A stretch of DNA of 9,483 nt from Pelotomaculum sp. UBA3102 (lineage in GTDB: Bacteria; Bacillota; Desulfotomaculia; Desulfotomaculales; Pelotomaculaceae), in NCBI GenBank assembly GCA_002365865.1, contig DFAQ01000051.1, forward strand, positions 1-9,483, read 5' to 3'. The notes beneath the pieces are model-generated. The model worked only from the letters and a program-made list of their open reading frames with translations, was not told the origin of the DNA and did not search any database. Every line of letters begins with the position of its first letter. Positions within the stretch are counted from its first letter, which is position 1. Shown in pieces: positions 7,561 to 9,483 of this stretch. A program made the position numbers and the translations under genes.

Positions 7561-7589
7561 CGTGACAAGGGGACGGTTCTTTTGTCACG
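7561..7589 (+). repeat. 29-nt palindromic repeat (REP-like dispersed element) in the flgM leader
   Basis: CGTGACAA at 7561-7568 is the exact reverse complement of TTGTCACG at 7582-7589. The intervening AGGGGACGG/TTCT segment continues the stem as RNA using G-U pairs: 7569-7573 pair with 7577-7581, leaving the three-base loop CGG at 7574-7576. The 29 nt therefore fold with no unpaired stem base. From memory, sequences containing GGGGACGGTTCTTTTGTCAC are found in many copies in Desulfotomaculum/Pelotomaculum-type genomes, some near Y1 (IS200-like/REP-associated) transposase genes; I could not check this. It is not followed by a T run, so it is not a normal intrinsic terminator. It ends one base before the flgM Shine-Dalgarno region. 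Confidence 0.72.
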
Positions 7590-7590
7590 A

Positions 7591-7600
7591 AAGAAGGTGA
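7591..7600 (+). promoter_or_regulatory. Ribosome-binding site that fixes the flgM start
   Basis: AAGAAGGTGA, with an AAGGTGA core at 7594-7600, complements the 16S rRNA tail and lies five bases before the GTG at 7606. It argues against an upstream ATG at 7519, which would translate straight through the palindromic repeat and lies upstream of the predicted transcription start. Confidence 0.75.
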
Positions 7601-7605
7601 TTCCG

Positions 7606-7896
7606 GTGAAAATTTACGGAGCGGGTGGAATTGATCCCGTTCGGGCTTATACCCAGGTTAAGAGGAAAAAAGAAGAAACGATGAAGGATGTCGCGCCGCA
7701 ATCGGACAGCCTGGAAATTTCTCCTGAAGCAAAGGAAATTCAGTCTTTTAAGAATGCTTTGGCCGGGCTTTCCGGGGTGCGGGAGGAACTGGTGGAATCA
7801 CTGAAGCAAAGAATTGAGTACGGCAGTTACAAGCCGGATGCCGGAAAGATTGCGGACGGGATGTTGGAAGAAAGACTGCTGGATCAAGAAGTTTAA
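7606..7896 (+). CDS. flgM: Anti-sigma-28 factor FlgM
   Basis: FlgM binds and silences the flagellar sigma factor sigma-28 until the hook is complete, when it is exported and late genes switch on. Starting at the GTG at 7606 gives 96 residues, the usual length. The first ~30 are basic and poorly conserved. The conserved part runs from SLEISPEAKEIQSFKNAL (35-52) through VREELVESLKQRIEYGSYKPDAGKIADGML (58-87, cited here as one region), the helical sigma-binding half of the family. An in-frame ATG at 7519 would add 29 residues lacking family character, encoded by the promoter end and repeat, so I reject it. The gene opens the flgM-flgN-flgK unit behind a sigma-28 promoter, which closes a negative feedback loop. 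Confidence 0.93.
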   Translation: MKIYGAGGIDPVRAYTQVKRKKEETMKDVAPQSDSLEISPEAKEIQSFKNALAGLSGVREELVESLKQRIEYGSYKPDAGKIADGMLEERLLDQEV

Positions 7897-7913
7897 TAAT
7901 GTTGGTTTTGAAT

Positions 7914-7919
7914 TATAAT
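7914..7919 (+). promoter_or_regulatory. Possible weak sigma-A -10 element before flgN
   Basis: A perfect TATAAT lies in the 50-nt flgM-flgN gap, 28 bases before the flgN start. No good -35 is found 16-18 bases upstream (the best is TTTAAT at 7892-7897), and there is no extended -10 TG. The gap is very AT-rich, so chance occurrence is plausible. At best it is an internal helper promoter. Confidence 0.2.
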
Positions 7920-7946
7920 TTATAAAAGCGAGAGGGAAAATTTTTT

Positions 7947-8447
7947 ATGGCCGATACAGACCGCTTATTCCAACAGCTGCACCGGTACCTGGGGGAACAG
8001 GAAGAAATCATCGACCGGCTTGTCGCCGCGGGAGAAGACCAGCTTCGAGCACTGCGGGATAACAACCTGGACCGGTTGGGTGCAATTACCGGGCAGCAAG
8101 AAGCCTGGACGGCGCAGGTGAAAAAAATCGAGGAACGCCGTCTTACATTCCAGGGGGCGCTGGAAAGCGAGCTGAACCTGCAGCAAGGGGCGACCTTTAA
8201 CGAAATACTCAAGCACGCACCGGTAGAGGTGAAAGCGTCCCTGGAGCAGTCATGCGGTTTGCTGCGCCGGAAGATGGCTGACCTCAGGGAGATCAACGAC
8301 CTGTGTTCTGCCGTAATAAAAAAGGCCCTGTTGGTTAATAACCGGATTATTCAAATCTTAAACGCCGGCGGGCCCGGAAATTACGGGCAAAAAGGAGAAC
8401 TTAAAAACCAATTGCAATACAGGCCGGTTTTAAATGAAAGCGTTTAA
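7947..8447 (+). CDS. flgN: Flagellar export chaperone FlgN
   Basis: FlgN is the cytoplasmic chaperone that keeps the hook-associated proteins FlgK and FlgL soluble and delivers them to the flagellar type III export gate. The 166-residue product is almost wholly helical with heptad-like patterns. The N-terminal ~110 residues (LFQQLHRYLGEQEEIIDRL, then ALRDNNLDRLGAITGQQEAW) match the FlgN pattern of long antiparallel helices. The Gly/Asn-rich C-terminal tail (~143-166) is probably flexible. Sequence conservation in the family is low, so position between flgM and flgK adds much of the support. The ATG at 7947 follows AGAGGG (7931-7936) at ten bases. It lies 50 nt after flgM and 49 nt before flgK. 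Confidence 0.9.
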   Translation: MADTDRLFQQLHRYLGEQEEIIDRLVAAGEDQLRALRDNNLDRLGAITGQQEAWTAQVKKIEERRLTFQGALESELNLQQGATFNEILKHAPVEVKASLEQSCGLLRRKMADLREINDLCSAVIKKALLVNNRIIQILNAGGPGNYGQKGELKNQLQYRPVLNESV

Positions 8448-8462
8448 AACCGCTTGTTTTTG
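8438..8462 (+). terminator. Weak stem-loop with T run at the flgN end (possible attenuator)
   Basis: AAGCG (8438-8442) pairs with CGCTT (8451-8455) across an eight-base loop, followed by GTTTTTG. The stem is only five pairs and overlaps the flgN stop codon. It could cause partial termination before flgK, but it is below the strength of a normal intrinsic terminator and flgK should be cotranscribed. Confidence 0.2.
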
Positions 8463-8496
8463 TCTTATTTCCCGTGGATAAGGGGTGTGAAGAAAA

Positions 8497-9483
8497 GTGC
8501 CCTCAACTTTTATGACTTTGGAAACCGGTCGCAGGGGACTGGTTGCCGGACTGACAGGGATGGATGTGAGCGGTCACAACGTGGCCAACGCCAATACGCC
8601 GGGCTATACCAGGCAGAGGGTGGTGCTGTCTGCCAGCGAGCCTTACACCGAGCCTTCCCTGGGCAAGCCCGAGGAACCTCTGCAGTTGGGCACGGGGGTG
8701 ACGGTGGAGCAGATTCTCCGGGTGCGGGACCGTTTTTTGGACGGTCAGATCCGGACGGAACTCCATTCCCTGGGCAACTGGGAGACCCAGAAGGATGCCC
8801 TGAGTGAGATCGAGACCGTGTTCATGGAGCCGTCGGAAAACGGCTTAAACAACCTGATCTCGCAATTCTGGGCCGACTGGCAGGAACTGAGCAGAAACGC
8901 GGAAAACTCGCCCATCCGGTCGGTGCTGGTGCAGGACAGTGTGACGCTTGCCAATTCTATAAACCACACGTACAGTTTGTTTGAAACCATCAAGACCGAC
9001 CAGCAGGAATTGGCCAACCTGCACATAAAAGATATCAATTCCAAGGCCCGGCAAATTGCCGCCTTGAACCAGCAAATAGTCAATATAAAGGCGGCAGGCG
9101 ACCAGCCCAACGATCTCATGGATAAACGGGACCTGCTGCTGGATGAACTGGCCGGACTGGTAAATTACACCCTGACGGAAAATGATAACGGTTCCGTCAA
9201 CGTGGATATGGGTTCGGAAAACCTGGTTGACGGGTCAAATTATATTACTATTGCTGCCATTGACTGGGCGGCAAATCCGGATCCCTGGAGCGGCGGCCCT
9301 TATGACCAGGTGACCGGCGGGAACCTGAACGGGATTAAGGATATCCTGGCCAAGCTGCAGACATGCGAAGATGACTTGGATACCCTGGCCGGGAACCTGA
9401 TTACAGAGATCAATGGGGTTCACGCTGCAGGGTACGGGCTGGACGGTTCCACCGGCGTGGAATATTTTACCGGTACGGGGGCG
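8497..9483 (+). CDS. flgK: Flagellar hook-associated protein 1 FlgK (partial, C-terminus beyond window)
   Basis: FlgK (HAP1) forms the first ring of the hook-filament junction after export through the flagellar channel. 329 codons are present and the frame is open to the right edge; family members commonly exceed 450 residues, so the C-terminal part is missing. Starting at the GTG at 8497 gives the opening PSTFMTLETGRRGL, which matches the usual MPSTF...RRGL start of Firmicute FlgK. AAGGGGTG lies at 8480-8487, nine bases before. The alternative ATG at 8512 would cut off this conserved opening. GHNVANANTPGYTRQ (26-40) is the rod/hook N-terminal signature. GDQPNDLMDKRDLLLDEL (201-218) is the FlgK-specific motif, preceded by a long helical coiled-coil region (~95-200). 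It is the client of FlgN just upstream; flgL would be expected next. Confidence 0.95.
   Translation, partial: MPSTFMTLETGRRGLVAGLTGMDVSGHNVANANTPGYTRQRVVLSASEPYTEPSLGKPEEPLQLGTGVTVEQILRVRDRFLDGQIRTELHSLGNWETQKDALSEIETVFMEPSENGLNNLISQFWADWQELSRNAENSPIRSVLVQDSVTLANSINHTYSLFETIKTDQQELANLHIKDINSKARQIAALNQQIVNIKAAGDQPNDLMDKRDLLLDELAGLVNYTLTENDNGSVNVDMGSENLVDGSNYITIAAIDWAANPDPWSGGPYDQVTGGNLNGIKDILAKLQTCEDDLDTLAGNLITEINGVHAAGYGLDGSTGVEYFTGTGA

Noticed and set aside
7561..7589. Palindrome as an intrinsic terminator of cheB
   Set aside because: The stem is good but no T run follows (AAAGAAGG instead), and it lies downstream of a strong promoter that has to transcribe through it.
7519..7605. Upstream ATG extending flgM by 29 residues
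   Set aside because: The ATG lies within the sigma-28 promoter, before the predicted transcript start, and the extra codons run through the palindromic repeat. The GTG at 7606 has a proper Shine-Dalgarno and gives the normal FlgM length.
8454..8807. A 117-codon plus-strand frame overlapping the start of flgK
   Set aside because: It is out of frame with flgK, whose conserved N-terminal signature and FlgK motif are in the GTG-8497 frame; the overlapping frame has no recognisable content.

Overview
The window is an almost fully coding, plus-strand stretch of a flagellar and chemotaxis locus. It comes from a motile bacterium that looks like an anaerobic, moderately GC-rich Firmicute of the Desulfotomaculum/Pelotomaculum type. 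That placement is inference. It rests on the strong purine-rich Shine-Dalgarno sites before every gene, frequent GTG starts (motA, cheW, flgM, flgK), the Gram-positive order flgM-flgN-flgK, and a short palindromic repeat that I recall being scattered through genomes of that group.

Layout. Positions 1-88 are an AT-rich leader with an 11-bp direct repeat. Positions 89-2152 encode a 687-residue DUF255/YyaL-type protein (thioredoxin fold plus alpha/alpha barrel), with no visible link to motility. After a 98-nt gap come motA and motB (start/stop overlap), then cheW, cheA and cheB (14-nt cheA/cheB overlap). A 99-nt gap follows, then flgM, flgN and a flgK that runs off the right edge. No RNA gene, CRISPR array, transposase or complete insertion sequence is visible. 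No gap between genes exceeds 100 nt.

How the genes work together. MotA and MotB form the ion-driven stator that turns the flagellum. CheW couples chemoreceptors to the kinase CheA. CheA would phosphorylate the receptor methylesterase CheB and a CheY that lies outside this window. FlgM is the secreted anti-sigma factor that holds back sigma-28 until the hook is finished. FlgN is the export chaperone for the hook-filament junction protein FlgK.

The most informative non-coding part is the cheB-flgM gap. A near-consensus sigma-28 (FliA/SigD) promoter starts on the cheB stop codon, which implies that flgM-flgN-flgK is transcribed by the factor FlgM inhibits. Between that promoter and the flgM ribosome-binding site sits a 29-nt perfect-stem hairpin, probably a dispersed mobile repeat, ending one base before the Shine-Dalgarno. 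Otherwise the region is conventional, and I see no previously undescribed system of genes in it.
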